Part shown: positions 1 through 38,800 of the stretch, piece after piece
How positions within the stretch are numbered: the stretch's first letter is position 1
How the letters are laid out: every line of letters starts with the position of its first letter
Assembly: GCF_965638725.1 (NCBI RefSeq)
Contig: NC_134975.1
Location: 2,988,179-3,052,178 of the forward strand
Source of the DNA: Aptenodytes patagonicus
Lineage: Eukaryota; Chordata; Aves; Sphenisciformes; Spheniscidae
Direction of reading: 5' to 3'
Length of the DNA: 64,000 nt
Notes under the pieces: generated by a model
The model's input: the letters and a program-made list of their open reading frames with translations, nothing else
Told to the model about the DNA's origin: nothing
The model's database searches: none
Program-made: the position numbers and the translations under genes

Positions 1-24585
<24,585 letters not shown>

Positions 24586-27466
24586 CTTCAGAGCCCTACA
24601 ACGTAGCAATGGGCACCTGCCAGAAGAGGTCACAGAATGGGTGGAAGGGAGTCAGGGGGTGGAGAGTTTCTATATGGAACACAAACTCTTGCACATATAG
24701 GTTATAACTTCCTCGTAACTCATCTTGTGTACAAAGACCCAAAACCAAGCACTTCAAAGACAGCCCATGCACTCATCCCCTTGGATGCAGCCCCTTGCAG
24801 CACCTGCCTTGAGGGGGCCTTGCAGGAGGTCCATGATTCTCACCAGGACTCTGGGGACACTAGCACGCCTCTGAATTAGAGCAGAATCTAGACAGGGCAG
24901 CAACGTGTGCCTCAGTCTGCTGACAGTCTTAAACAGGAGCAATGAACAGGTCACATATCCATTCATCAAATTAAGTGTTAATTCCAAACTGATTGTCTAG
25001 AATTGAAACGTCAGCCCTCTCAGCTAACTCAAAGCAGGCCTCTTGGAGCTTGAGTGAAGGCTAAACCAGCTTATGTAGGACTGCAGAGAGATTCTGGTAC
25101 TGAGAAACACATTTGTAGAGACACTGCCTGTGCAGAACCCAGCATTCATCCTGATGACAGATGAGGAGGCTGGATGAAAGGCAGGCCCATTGAGACAAGT
25201 TTCCAAAAAGAAAAGGGGAACCCTAAATTTGGGAGAGGCTCAAACAAAAGGTCTGGGCACTGGAAAACACAGCTGATGTTTAACAACTTGTTTTATTAAT
25301 TACTTTGGCAGAACATGGCTGAAAAAGAGTCAGATCTCACAGAGATTTATTGACTCTTGGCTCTGCATGGGAACTGCTAATATTCATTAACTAATTCAAC
25401 CTCAGTCTCCTTTAATTTGTGTGGCTGTTGAACATAAAACATGTATTTGACTCTTATTGCGGCTACTGGAATCAGTTCCAGTTCCAGATAGCGAGAGAGT
25501 GCAATCAACTGCTTCTAGTTCATGGATTCTTACAGGGATTTGTAACAAACTTGTTAAGACATCCAGGGCAGATGCCCTGTTGTGAATGGAAAACACTGTG
25601 TTACAGGCAAACCCCTGTAGCAGGGCTGCAGCCAGAGAAACCACAGTACCATGCAGCAAGTGTGCCTGGGAGATGCCAGCACTGCACTGGATCCAAGCGA
25701 GAGGATGGGATAGGACGCCTACTGACAAAAGGAGGAAGCTATGGTCACCTTAGCTTTCCTTCACACCTATCATTGCCTGTTCTAGACTTATGATGAGCTT
25801 TCCCCCAGCAATAAGACTCACTGCTGTCAGTTCAGAGTCACAGACGGGAGAGCCAGGAAAGGAAAAAGTTACTTAACCCAAGGCCTTGATGAGTAAGCGG
25901 CACCTTGAGGTTGTGCGGGAAATACTCCTGTTGATCCCAGAAAATTCACGGAAAAAGGGTGCAGGGAAAGCAAAAAAAGCTGGCACGGATGAAGCTGACA
26001 GGGCTGCACTGTCCGGTTTATGCACAGGAACCAGTATGTTTCAAGGCAGACGCATGTATCCATAGGAGAGTGACTGTGGATGCTATGGGTTGATATAGGC
26101 AAGTGGATACATCCCAGCACTGTATGAAAACAAGGTATTTCTCACTAGAGAGAACTGCTGGAAGATCTCAGCCACTGTTCACATGCATTCATTCTGCAGC
26201 AGGAAGGTTACAAGAAACCCACTGTTAATTCCATAAGCACCTTCCTGTATAGCATACCTGAAAGTCTTAAGATGAGGACACGAGGGGCCAGAAGGCTCTC
26301 TTCTCACCTGAGGGGCAATACTGAACAAACATAACTGGGCAAGATCCCTGTGCCTGCTGCAGCGCTGAGCCGGGCTCCTTCAGCCCAGCATCATCACACT
26401 GTACCAAGCAGGCTATCCCACAACCAAACTGGTGGCTGCTGGCAGAAAACAGCTGCCATCAATAGCTTGTTACAGAAAAGGAACCAGAGAACAGTCTGCT
26501 GTTGATGTTAGCCTTGCAAGATGATTCTGCAAACAACTCTCCCTTCCAGCTGCTAACTATTTCCAAGCATGTATGTGGCCTCAAATGCCAGGTGGAGGAG
26601 GGGGTGAGAGCACCTCAGTCTGCTATTCTGAATGCTAATCAGTGCAGATCCTTGCACTGCATGATCACTTGCTACTCCCTACCCCTTCCCAGCACAGTCC
26701 CACAGCGCACAGCACCATGGACAATCCCATTGGCGGGCACCTCCTGGAGCACCCCTGCAGGAAGCAGCTTCCCTCAGGAATCACTGAGGCATCCATCCTC
26801 CAGCTGCAAGGGTCTGTTTTTCATCCTGGCAGGCTAAGTATGCAACAATTGCCAATAGGAACCGCAATCGAGATCCCAGGTTTATAACAAGCATGCTGCA
26901 CGAGGTGGTGAGCCCCCACATGAGGGAGTCATGCTCTGCTGCGATGCCTCCGACAGGAACTAGGTCAGAAAAGGAAAAGGAAGTACTTGCTTGATTTGCA
27001 CGCCAGCCTCCTCAGCAGGAGTCTGGATTATGCAGGGGGTAAAGCTGGTAAACTCTGCCTCCCCCCTCCCCAAAATGTTCCACACTGTAGGAAACCGCTC
27101 AGCCTTGTGTTCAGGCCAGGGCCCTGGCTTGTAAACAAGCCAGGAGGATCTGTAGCAGATTTGGGGAAGGGAGGCAGGAGGCACCTGCACTGCACACATG
27201 ACAGTTATCTAAATGGGGAATTTCTGCACTAAAATAAAGGAAAAGGTTTTGTATAGCTCATTCTCTTTGCAACAGCCACCCTACAACAAGTTTTTACCCC
27301 CAAGCCAAGCACCTCAGCCAAATTTGAGAAGGGTAACGGGATCTTTTCTCATCATACTGCAATGTAACTTCGGCATCACAACAAGGTGAATACAATCAGT
27401 TTTCCCTCTCCTCTTCCAGAAAAGATGACTCAGAGCCACTGCATTGACATTTGTAGGCTGACCCCT

Positions 27467-28078
27467 TGTCCTGGTTTCGGCTGGGATAGAGTCAATTTTC
27501 TTCTTAGTAGCTGGTATAGCGCCGTGTTTTGGATTTAGCATGAGAATAATGTGGTAACACACTGATGTTTTAGTTGTTGCTAAGCAGTGTTTATACTAAG
27601 TCAAGGACTTTTCAGCTTCCCATACTCTGCCAGTGAGGAGGTGCACAAGAAACTGGGAAGGAGTATAGCCAGGACAGCTAACCGAAACTGGCCAAAGGGA
27701 TATTCCATACCATATGATGTCATGCTCAGTATATAAGTTGGGGGGCGTTGGCCAGGGGGGCAGCAATCACTGCTCGGGGACTGACTGGGCATCGGTCAGC
27801 AGGTGGTGACCAGTTGCATCACTTGTTCCCCCCACCCCCACCCCGGTTTTGTTCCTCTCTCTCTCTCTCATTGTTTTACTTTCCATTACAATTTATTATT
27901 GTTGTTGTTGTTGTTATTATTGTTTTATTTCAAGTATTAAACTGTTCTTACCTCAACCCACGGCTTTTCTTACTTTTGCTCTTCCGATTCTCTCCCTCAT
28001 CCCATGGGGGCGGGGGGGGAAGAGTGAGCGAGCGGCTGTGTGGTGCTTAGTTGCCAACTGGGTTTATAAACCATGACA
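27467..28078 (+). mobile_element. Solo ERVL-type LTR, copy 2
   Basis: A 612-bp copy of the same family as the LTR at 20836, from TGTCCTGGTTTCGG to AAACCATGACA, with the perfect 5-bp target duplication CCCCT (27462-27466 and 28079-28083). TATATAAG at 27730-27737 and ATTAAA at 27936-27941 mark a plus-strand reading direction, antisense to R3HDM2. GTT/TTA microsatellite and T-rich tracts account for much of the length difference. No coding remnants. Confidence 0.92.
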
Positions 28079-29751
28079 CCCCTCCCGATAAAGCTTCCGT
28101 CCGTGGCAGCAGTCCTCCAGGATATTTCCTTGCATATAAAATTCAGAGAAGATATGTGCACTGCTAGTGCTTCTCAATAGCGATGCTTTCAAGAGGAGGT
28201 TTCCTTTCTGTATGAATGAATCAGCCCTGCTCTCCCAGGACAGACGTGGGATGCAGTGAGGGGGTGGCAGACATGATCTGCTGTGACAGACAGCGGCTTG
28301 CAGAGAAAGTGGAAGTTCAGAGGACTTGGTGGGGTGGGTAGGACTGAGCTGTGCCTTGCCAGGGAGATGAAAAGGTTACATAGATGCAACATTAGGGAAG
28401 CCACAAAATCTGTGTCAGAAAAGAGAACAATGGAGCAACAGAAGGGTGAGCTGCCATTGTTTTTTTGGTTTGGGTCTGGAGGCTGGCAAAGTAAACAGGC
28501 CAGTCAAGGCAGTGACAGTGTGAACACTTTGTGCACGCTGGCAAAGGGCCAGGTGAAGGGGTAGCCAGGACAGATTTACATCCTTCTCTTCACTCCGAAG
28601 GGGAACACTGAACTCCACCTCTGCTGCCTTCTTGCTACATGCAATTTGCAGCTGCCAAGCCATGACAAGGGAGGCAGCAGTTGGTCCTGGTTCCTGGCAG
28701 GGAACAAAAGCAAGAAACTTCTGCATTTACAGTTAGGATGGATCCAGCAGCAAATCTGGGAAAGGCAGGAAGCCTACTGCTAAATAAACTCTCTTCCCAG
28801 CCTTCTTTCTCAGAGTACAGACACACTCCTGTGAGCTAAATGAAGGTGCAAAGGAGACATACAGCTGCTTGGCTGTAGCTGCCTACATGCACGCTCCAGT
28901 GTTGCAACAGGATAGAGGTATCCGAGGTAGCTCATCCCACCATGCGAGACAGTTAAGCTACCTCTCAGTTTTCAGGGGGAAAGGAAACAAGTGTGAGTGG
29001 GCTCCACTTTCTCAGTCCCTGTCCAAGCCATGACCACAGGAGCAAGTTTGCATGCTTGCAGCCTTCTTGACCAGGCTTCACAATTTGCTTCAAAGACAAG
29101 AATCTTGACTCACTTCCCCTCCACCTCCTCCCTTCATTATTAACCAGTTCTTTTTTTGCTTTCCAAGACTCACTCCAAAAGGCATTCGACAGGGCAGAGT
29201 AAAAATCTTATCAGACTCAGCCCAGGTCATCAACATTAGTGGAACAGAGTTTTCACTACAGAGAAGGCTGCAGAGCCTTGCTGCCAAGAAGAAACCCAGA
29301 CACAGCCATAACAGCAGCAGCTTTCTCCATCCTCAGGCTGGTTATAAAATATAAAGAAAGCTTACTTAGAAACAAAACACGTCCAATCACATGCTAAGCA
29401 GAGTTAAAGTGCTCTGAGGGCTCAGAAATAAACATCCCAAGGCTGGTGATTCACTGGCGGGCAGGACAGTCCCCACCACATTGCTCTGATGGACAATCAA
29501 AGTCAACTCTGAGCACTAGGAGAAGAACCGGGCAGGAAGGGCTAGCCCAGCCCAAGGGAGGTTTGCTGGTGCAACTGGTAATTAAAACTAACAAACCAGC
29601 CTGTAAGAGGGAAGGGGGAAAGCAGTGGCCTTTTTCCAGCATCTGAGTGTTTCACTTCATCCCTCTGTGTAAGGCTTTAGTATTAGCACCATATATCACT
29701 GAGTAAGTACCTCCTGCAAGCTTAAATGATGATGCTCTCATGAACACTTTG

Positions 29752-29802
29752 CTCATTGGCTTCCAGGTCAACCAATCGGAATCACAGCTCCATGGCAACA
29801 GG
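29752..29802. promoter_or_regulatory. Inverted CCAAT pair with an X-box-like half site
   Basis: CATTGG and ACCAATCGG face each other across about 13 bp, followed about 15 bp later by CCATGGCAAC, the strong half of an RFX X-box. This is a possible internal promoter or enhancer in the R3HDM2 5' intron. The only evidence is motif spacing. Confidence 0.35.
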
Positions 29803-32800
29803 CTCTATCACTAGGAGCAACCAGACAAGTTTGGGGGGGTGATTTAGATTCCCCCTCCTCGCTCCCCTTCCCAAGCACAGTGTCTGCTGTAGAAAAAGGT
29901 TTTCACAGGAAAAAGTGGAGGCGGCAAGGTGGAGAGGGTGCTGCAAATTCAAGGCATTAAAGCCTCCTTGGTTCTACTGACTAAACCAGGCAGTGCAGTG
30001 CTCCCTCTCTGCACCGAGGGATCTTCAGAGAGGCTTTTGTCTTCTCCCTTTCTGCCAGGGCACAGCAGCTGGTAAAATTTTTGCTGTATTAAAGTACACC
30101 TACCATATGCAACAAGAGGTTGTAATGAAAGGCTTTGCTAGTAGGACCAACAAAGGCCACGTAGCTCCTGAAACATCTCCCTCCTAGGCTCCATTTGGGC
30201 TCCCAGTCTGCTCTGCAAAATGTAAGCTGCCTTCACTAACACTGTTGACTGGGGCATCCCCAGCATCCCATAAAAAGTCTGCAGCCTCAGCTTGAAAACG
30301 AACAGGTAAAGAGCCTTTTAAGCACATTCCCTTTCCCTCCTATTGGAGAAAACAGCTCCCTATCAGAGGTAACAGCTCTAGCTAGAACGAGCACCTGGTT
30401 CAGTCAGAAAGCCCTGAAACCTTACTTGGGAACACTCATAAGCTGCAACTGTCTCAGCCGATGAACTAACCTCTCCCAAATTCTCTCCATTGCTTTTTTT
30501 ATTATCAGTTGAAGAGAGGGGTTTAATTCCTCACTATCATACAGTTCCTACAAAACCTAGGAAAAAAGAAAACCAGCAGGCCACATGTATTTGACTGCAC
30601 AGTGCATAGGCTCCTAGTGCTTAGTCATTGCTTTAAATCTTAATCTCCACCCCCACATTACATCAAAGAGGTGAAATTATGATGCAGATGGAAGGGTTTG
30701 ACTTCAGGTGGAAAGAGGGGAAATAACCTTATATGAACAATGAGACAGGAAATGCAGGTGAGATAGAAAGCCCCCTAAGTTAATTCTGCAGAATATCAGG
30801 AGGTCTCCAACATATCCCTCCCAAATAATTCCAAGGAAGGAAGACAACACCAGTTAAATTGCCATCATCCACAGCTGAGGAAAGCCCCCGTATCAAGCTC
30901 TACTTCTCATTTGCTGAGCAAATGGCTGCAGCAGCTTAAGGTGCTAACAGCTCTCCTGGCTGTTCACTAACATCTGTGCTGTAAGGCATGGCTGCTACAA
31001 GAGAATCCCTTCAGAGGGACCCATCTCTGCACCTCAGCAGCCACTGCCCACTTGGTTTTGAGGGGCTTAAAGCTCAGGGGCTATCGGGCCTGTTCCACCG
31101 ACCGTAACCCCTAGGAAGAGGCCAGTGTCTGCAACAGCCTAGCTGTGGTGGCCATGGTTCGCTTCTGCGTCTCTGGCTGAATGTAGGAATTTGGAGCCTG
31201 GAGAAGAGATGTAATCTTAGAGCTCTTCATTTCAAATACCTTTAAAAAGGCTGTTCACTAGTACAGGTGCAGTCAGCCCTGTTAAATGGCACAATAGCCA
31301 GTAGGCTTGTTATGGGAAACATCTGAATTATCACCATGGCAGTAGTTCTCAGTTATGCAGTATGTGGATGGATTTCATTATGTAGAACATCTCAAACCAC
31401 AAGATAATTTCAGGGGGAAAAAAAATAATCAGTTATTTTGTTACCTCCCTCAATCAATGCAAGCACTAAAATCAGGATAGGTGTCAATTTGCTATTACTG
31501 TACTCCAGGAGTGTGATACAACTGTCAGGACTGCCAAAGTCATCTTCATGTGATACACAGGAATCAAACGTGCCAGGACAATAAAGATGCACTGGCATCT
31601 GAGGAAAGAGAGAATCAAAAAGATACAGCATGCTTTGCCCATGGGCTTTGAAAAGCCAAACTTTAATAGCCTGCCATTTCCACCTGGATGCAACTCAGGG
31701 TTTCTATCCAGAATGCTGCTGTCACAGCTGAGTCTGGCCCCTTAGAAGGCAGTAAGCAGGACACACACTGTAGTACCAGGGCCTTTCCAGCACTGCCTCA
31801 GGAAGGACACGTCAATGCTGAAGACTCATTGCACGTTTGACAAATGGCATTCTCATGAGCAGGCTGCCACCTCCCCAGGGCAGGTTCACCTTTGTGAATT
31901 ACCTACTCTATCCAGAGATCTTAGTTCATCAAAATAACAGGCAGCACCACAGTCCCTAGGCAGGCATGGAAGCAATAAGAATGCAGCAGGGCCTCCCTTG
32001 CCAAAGCCTTTGGGACCACATCACCCTGGGGATGGGTAAACATCTACATTACTGCAGTCTGAGAGTTGCTATTAAAACAACACATCTTGCCTAGACACAA
32101 TGGAGTAGTTTTCACTGAAAATGAGCATTTCAGCAGAAGATAAAACAAAAAGCACCACTTAAATGAAAACACATGAGGCAGAGCAGCTGTTGTGAAGGGA
32201 GCACACAGCAGAGGTAATTGCCTGCCACGCAGACGTGCTCCAGGCAGGAGGACGGTTTCACCAGACGAGTTCCATTGCACCGAACAATCAGGAAAATGCC
32301 ACTTTAACTCAAGTCATGGTTGCTTTTTCATTTCATCAACATGAGAACAAGGCCCTCATACAGGATGGGAAGAACGACATCTGGGCCTAAGACAGAAACT
32401 TCATCAGATCTTGTAAGGTAAGCAACGCAGTGCCCTGGGCAGCACATGGAAGGCAGAAGTCCTTTTAGGAGTGGAAGAGGTGTTCGTTCTTCCCTGCGAG
32501 GGAAGGAAACAGAAGATGCTGTTGAACCAAGTCTGAAACATGAATGTGTCCCACCACCTACCCAATGCCTCCACACGCTCTGCAGGGGATTCTGCAGTTT
32601 TTAATCTGGTGCCTGTTGTGTTGAGATCCAGCCTCTTGTGGAATAAAAAGCTCATGGTAGAACCCTTTGCACTTGTCTCAGGATAGAAAAATTCAAAGCA
32701 GAACAATTAATTTCTTTCCCCCTCCAGATTCCAGATGTTCCCACTCAAGACAGATCTTTGCTTCTTGCCCCAAAGGCCACACTATTCTTTTTGTGCAACT

Positions 32801-35800
32801 TAAATTGCTATCTTTCACATCAGAGGTGGCTGAATTTCAGCAGCAAAGGAGATAACTTCCATTCATAACAGAGCCCTGATCCTTCAGAATGGGAGAAAGT
32901 ATCAAACCAAGGAAGGATTCCCTACTACAGTTAAGAGGGTATCCCAGCATACCCAGCATGTCCTGCCACCCCCAGGTGTAATGCTCGGAAACATCCTTGC
33001 CACATGAACCAACACAGAGGGGAGAAATGACATGTCAGTGAAGTAACACAGATTCTGTTCATTTGCCAGGAATACAAAGGTGGCAATGTCCACTGCACCA
33101 TCTAGTCAGCTGCCATCACCGAGTCAGCTGGGGGACTCAGGGGCTCACAACCAAAGGAAAACAGCAAAATGACAAAGTAAAAGTGTGTTGGGTTTTTTTC
33201 CCTATACATGAAAACTGCTGATTGGGTGTAGTAGCAGCAGGAAGAGTTGCCATATGCCTGACAGGAAACTTCAATGTAGAGTTGACCAATGTGTTCAGAG
33301 AATCCAGCTTGATTGCCTGCATATTCAGGTCCTTCCTTTTTACTCCCAAAGCAGCCTATATGCTATGCAACATCAGAGCTCCCATCTCATTTCTGCTGCG
33401 AAAAGTTGACAACACAGAAAGAAGGCAATCATTGGATTCAGGCATGCTGGAGATCTCCTGGGGAAGATAATTCAGTTCAGCACCAAAGCCAGAAGCTGTA
33501 AATATCCCCAGATCCCGCTGAAAGCCTCCTCCCCACCCCAGCTACGCTTACTGCTCAACTTTTGAGGCATGTTTCCTTTTTACATGCATTGAGAGGAGAA
33601 AACGGTATGTGGAGGGAGGTATCACATGAAGGTGCAAGTAAGCAACCATGACAAATCATTAGAAATCAGTTTAAAATAATGCATCCATTACTGACTGTTA
33701 CGGCACTGTGCACTGGAATAGCTTTTATGTTCAAGTGACCTGACAAGAAAAGGAGAATGGAGTTCTGTTTGCAGTGCCTGCTCAACATCAACAGTGGTGC
33801 CTCGTCCGTCTCACCACTGAAGCACCTTGATACCAGCTCTTTGCAAGAGAGTTTACTCGCATTTCAAGCCCTCTAGTGCCCTAGCTGGAAACACCAGACT
33901 ATCAGCAACCCAGTACATTCTTTGCTGCTCTACAGCACTCCTGGGTACAAAAATCTCTTAAGCACTTTGAACTGGATGGGGTAAACTTTGCTTACACCTA
34001 TTTTGCAGGCATGGAAAAGGAGACGCAGAGAACTCCTGCTACAGTTATTAGATGCCCACAGCTCTACATGCCTCCCGGAAGCTGACAGGTTGGACAGGAC
34101 AACACTGGGAGAAAGGAACCTATTGCACAAACACCACAGGAGGGTTTGCAAAGAGAGTTCAAATGATACTGAAGAAAGTGGGTTTAAACAGTCTCAGGCT
34201 TAAAAATTCTCTTAGCCTGAAGTTCACAGCAATAGCAGCCATCTTCAGTCCTTCTGCTCTCCCCTCTGTTAATCTAAGGGGATATTATTTGTTTGACGTT
34301 AAAAACAAACAAAACAGTGACGCTGTTCTTCTCTTTTCCTTTTATTTTGGGAGCTGCAGTGAAGCCAAGCAAGAACCCTCTCACCCCTTGTTTACAAAAT
34401 CTGGGGGAGAAACAAAAAACCCCACCAACAGTTAAAAAGTGAAAGGATCACAGAAGCCATCAATATAAACAGTTCTTGAGAAGGAACAGCTTCCATTTGG
34501 TGCAAACATAGCACTGTAAATTTTTGTGGACAGTTCCTCTGAGGGTCCCTAGGCAGAACGGTGGAAGAAAGAAAAGATAAAAATCTGAGATGAGAATCTC
34601 CCAGTCAGAGAGTTCCCTTTTCCATTTCACACCGGTTTTCCCTTCCCCATCACGAGCTATTCCTGTATTCATCCAAAGACCAGGGAACTGCTCCTGTGAC
34701 GTCAAAGCAGTTTCCCAGCAACAATTAATGAGGGCTGTCCACCACAGGGGTTTCCTGAAAAGCTAGCAAGGAATTATCCACCTACTTTCTACAGTGTCAA
34801 GATGCAATAGGATAGCATTGAACAGGAACTTCCGTTAACCCTTCCATGGCTCAGAGGAAAACCCTGGCACAGTTCCCACTGACACATGTCCTAATTCTTT
34901 CAGAGAACCACAAGCAGAATTCCTTCCACCTGAACCCATCCATAATGAAATACCACATCAGGTAGGAGACACCTGCAGATAGGGAGGTGGCAACCAGGCT
35001 CAGGAAAAACGCATGACATCATTAGAAATAGCTCTTATCCTCTTGCTGGCACACTTCTCTTGTGCTGTGCCTTCACCAGTCAGAAACATAAGCACAAACT
35101 TTAAAAAGCTGGCTGAGAGAGCAAGGTATTCCCCAGCCCAGCTTACCATTCCTGAGCTGACCTGGGCTGGCAAAGCAGATCCTCAAACTTTACTAATCAG
35201 ACCCAAAGCATTCCAGCTCCCAGCAAACCTCCTTGGGAGGAAGGCAAAAAGTAGGGCTGCTATCTATATCCCCCTTTCTGTTTTCAAGGCTGTTACTCCT
35301 GCTTCTCATCATGTTGGCAGAGGATACTGAGCCACTTGACACACTAAGTAGCCAAGGGGTACACAGGAAATACAAGACACTGTGGCTGTTTTCCAGGTGG
35401 GATCCAGAAATTGATTTGATCATTGAACAAAGAGGGGAGTGATGATTAAAAGAAAAAAATCAACTTCACCTTTTGGCTGCCAGCTGCTAAAGTTGGACTT
35501 GACAGTGAAGGGGGAGTCTGAAGAGTAGGTTTCTTTCCCACAGCCTTCAGCAAGATGAACTCAGCCTTCATCTGCTGAAGTGCTCACTATTCATTGCAGC
35601 AGTTGTTGCTGCTGTTTGCAGATCCTCAAGCCACAGGTGATGCTTCCAGTTTAAATAAGCATTTTAAAGACAAGAACGGAAAGGAAACCGGTCCAACGCA
35701 CCTGAATGAAGATCCTGCAGTACAGTAACTGGCTAATACCTCAAGCCAAGAACACCAGCTCCTAGGACTAAATCTCAAATGAAGGGAGCACCATTTCCAG

Positions 35801-38800
35801 TATCTTGGTTTTTTTAGGCAAGACTGGATGATGAACATGTGTGAGAAGGATGTAAAGGCAATCCAAACTCCTGATTCCACTAAAACCAAACCCAATTCGG
35901 TGATAGGTTTAAAATAATTAAAAAATGGGGTTAATATATATGTGAACACAAATACAGTCCTACAGAACACCAAATTGCATAAGCTAACCTGAAAACACCA
36001 TATGGCACGTAGCCAATTAACTAGTCAACATTTCTCATCAACTAGCCAGCTTCAAACAAGTAAATCCTTTAAAGTATAACCCAGCAGAAAGCAGGGAGTA
36101 TTTTGTCTTTGCAAAATGAACAGAAACTACCCAGGAGCAAGCTGTATAAACACCAAGCTAAGACACAAGGAGAACCCATGAGACTGTCACAGGGAACTCC
36201 TTAATGACATGGAAGAGTACAGTATGCTTATCGGGGATTCCCCTGTCTCCTGTAGGTGCATCCCCAGCATCACAAAAGAGAGGAAGGAGAAAGCTCATCT
36301 CACACTCTCAAGTCTTGAATGGGATCACAGAGCCACATATTCATTTTAGTACAGCACCATTTTAAATTAACCCCATCAAGCAGCAGAAATCCTGTCACTC
36401 ACTCACCAGAGATGAATGATGTCAGGTCCTCATCCCTGAAACACTCACTTGCATTTATACCTATACTGTATTTTGCATGGTGGGGGTAGGAGGAGAGGAA
36501 AAGTCAAGTCTCTGGTCTATCTTTCTCAAGCCCAAAATAATTAAAGACTTATTCTAAAAATAAACTCACCGTGGTGGTTTTGCACTCTCAGCAGGTCATC
36601 TGTTTCCCAATTTCAACGGAAACTTCATTGCCACAACCAGTTCAAGAGGGATTTTGCCAAGATAATATTGCTTCTTAGAAGCCCCCGCCAGCTCTCAACC
36701 CTGAATAAAATGCTAGCGATCTTTGCTGCTTCTACAGCAAGCTAATTGCTGACAAGCAGCTCTGAAGCAAAGCAGAGCCCAGCTGTTCAGAGGGATGTCA
36801 TAGAGAGCTCTGCCAATAGCCACATGCACACCCCCCCTCCTGCTCTCATTCAAATACTTCAATGGAACTGCCTCTGCACAGCCCTGAGAAGGCTTTAAAG
36901 ACACAGCACCCTTCCTCTGCCAGGCACTGGAACAACACAAATGTAAGGGCAGGAGCAAAGAAGAGATACCACAGTAAACATCAGCATCTTCCAGAAGAAT
37001 TCAGGTGCATGGACTACACTTTGCAGAATGCCGTACATGTGCCAAGGTTAGGTTACAGGCAGCCTTGCTTCACTCCTATCATTGTTGCCATAATGTTTCC
37101 AAGGGGTCAGTTTGTTAGTGGTTTCATTTCAATTCAGTTGCTTTTTTCTTGCTCGTTTATTAGTGATTAAATACTGACAGAGACGGGAAACAAGAAATGC
37201 AAATGCCCTAGAGAGGTTTTAAGCTCACTGGCTTAAATTTTCCCCAGAAAGGGGTTTTCCATCCCAGACCTGGTGACTCTACAGGCACACAAGCTGCAAT
37301 CAAGTCTCCTCTCCATATACTTAAAGCTTACTCTCAAGCACACAAGGCACCCTTGCTGAGCATCGTGCACAGGCAGACTCTGTGATGGATCACAAGCACA
37401 TTCTGTCCCTCGCCAGACCCAGAAGTTGCTGCTCGTTGGATTACAGAGATCTTCCAACTACAGCTCTAAACACTAGTCAACAGCAGGTAGGCATCATTCT
37501 TCTGCGCCAATGGTTCCTGCTGGGCAGGAGCACATCCTAGGCAAGGTGCAGCCAGAGCTGAAGAGAGAACACTCTTGCAGGGCCAGTGCTGACTTCAAAC
37601 GCGATCAGCTCAGTCAGCAGCTGGTCTCGAGGAGGCTCCTTGCTCAGGCTGAGCTCTGGCAGTGCTGGAGTTGGCAGCAGAGCAAGGGGCAGCAGGACTC
37701 TCAGGGCAGCTGTCTAAAGACAAAAGCTTTGAAGGGAAAGGAGATGAAGATGAGAAGGCAGGATCGGCCTTGGGCTCAAGGAGATGGAGAGGCTGAAGTG
37801 AGACAGTTGCAAAAAGGTTGAGATGCAACCTTTGGATGCATGCTCATAAAGATGGATGCTTTAACTGACAGCATCCATTGCAAATAGCGTAATGCTGTGC
37901 TGCTAAAGCCTCTTCAGGGCTTGCCTTTACTACTTTTGCTAAGCTAATGCAGTTTCTTCTAAATGATCCCCTGCCAAAGAAACAGTCCAATAAAGCTTTT
38001 AAAAAGCAAGGAGACAGACAACAGAAACCTGATACATTTCAGCTCCATGACAAACTGAGGTTCAAGTTTGTAAAGCAGCCCTGCTCTGCAAAGGACTTAA
38101 GTTTAAACGTATGCATGAGCTTTCGTCTTAACCTGCTTCAAAGCCTTCTGAATCAAGCCTGTCATGCCCGTGCAGAAAGCAGGTAAATGTTCCTGACCAG
38201 CTGTCCTCCTCTTCCTGCTGAAACTGCTGTAATCCTGGCTGCAGTAAACAGCTCCTTGCTTCTGCCTGCAGCAATATTGACACTTGAAGAAGGGGCCCCA
38301 TGGCTAGAGAACCGGACAGAAGGAATGACAGAGGGGCAAGACAGACAAGTCACTTGCAATGCTATACCAGTGTTTTCAAGTGGAGGGCCACAATTAATCG
38401 ACACCCACATTGGCTGGATACAAAGGCTTTACGGATGTTATATGAGATTTTCCCCATCAGAAGGTGCAAGGAAGACAGATCCAAAGGATTCAAGTTCCTT
38501 TTATGCCTCCTATTTCTGGCCACTTCAAGTTCTTTCCTCCCAATTCTGCAAAGAACTTTTAAAATGAAGGTGCCTGTCCAAGGAAACTGAACCATGATCT
38601 CCCAAGCTCTTTGAGAAACAGTCACCACTGTCTGAGCAGTGCAAGCTTGTAGGATGAAGGGCCTTCAGCTGAGCTCACGGGCTTTGCTATGACAGTTTCT
38701 CAATCTGCTGCACAGCGAGTCCTGAGAGGTAGCAAGTGACTGTGTTTGCAACAGCTCCATGGATTGCTCAGCAGGAAGTCAGTCTGGACATTCGTGTCCC

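Noticed and set aside
37510..37821. 103-codon open frame in the 5' intron with a Gln/Lys-rich product
   Set aside because: It has no homologue I recognise, no splice context, and is within the size expected by chance over 35 kb.
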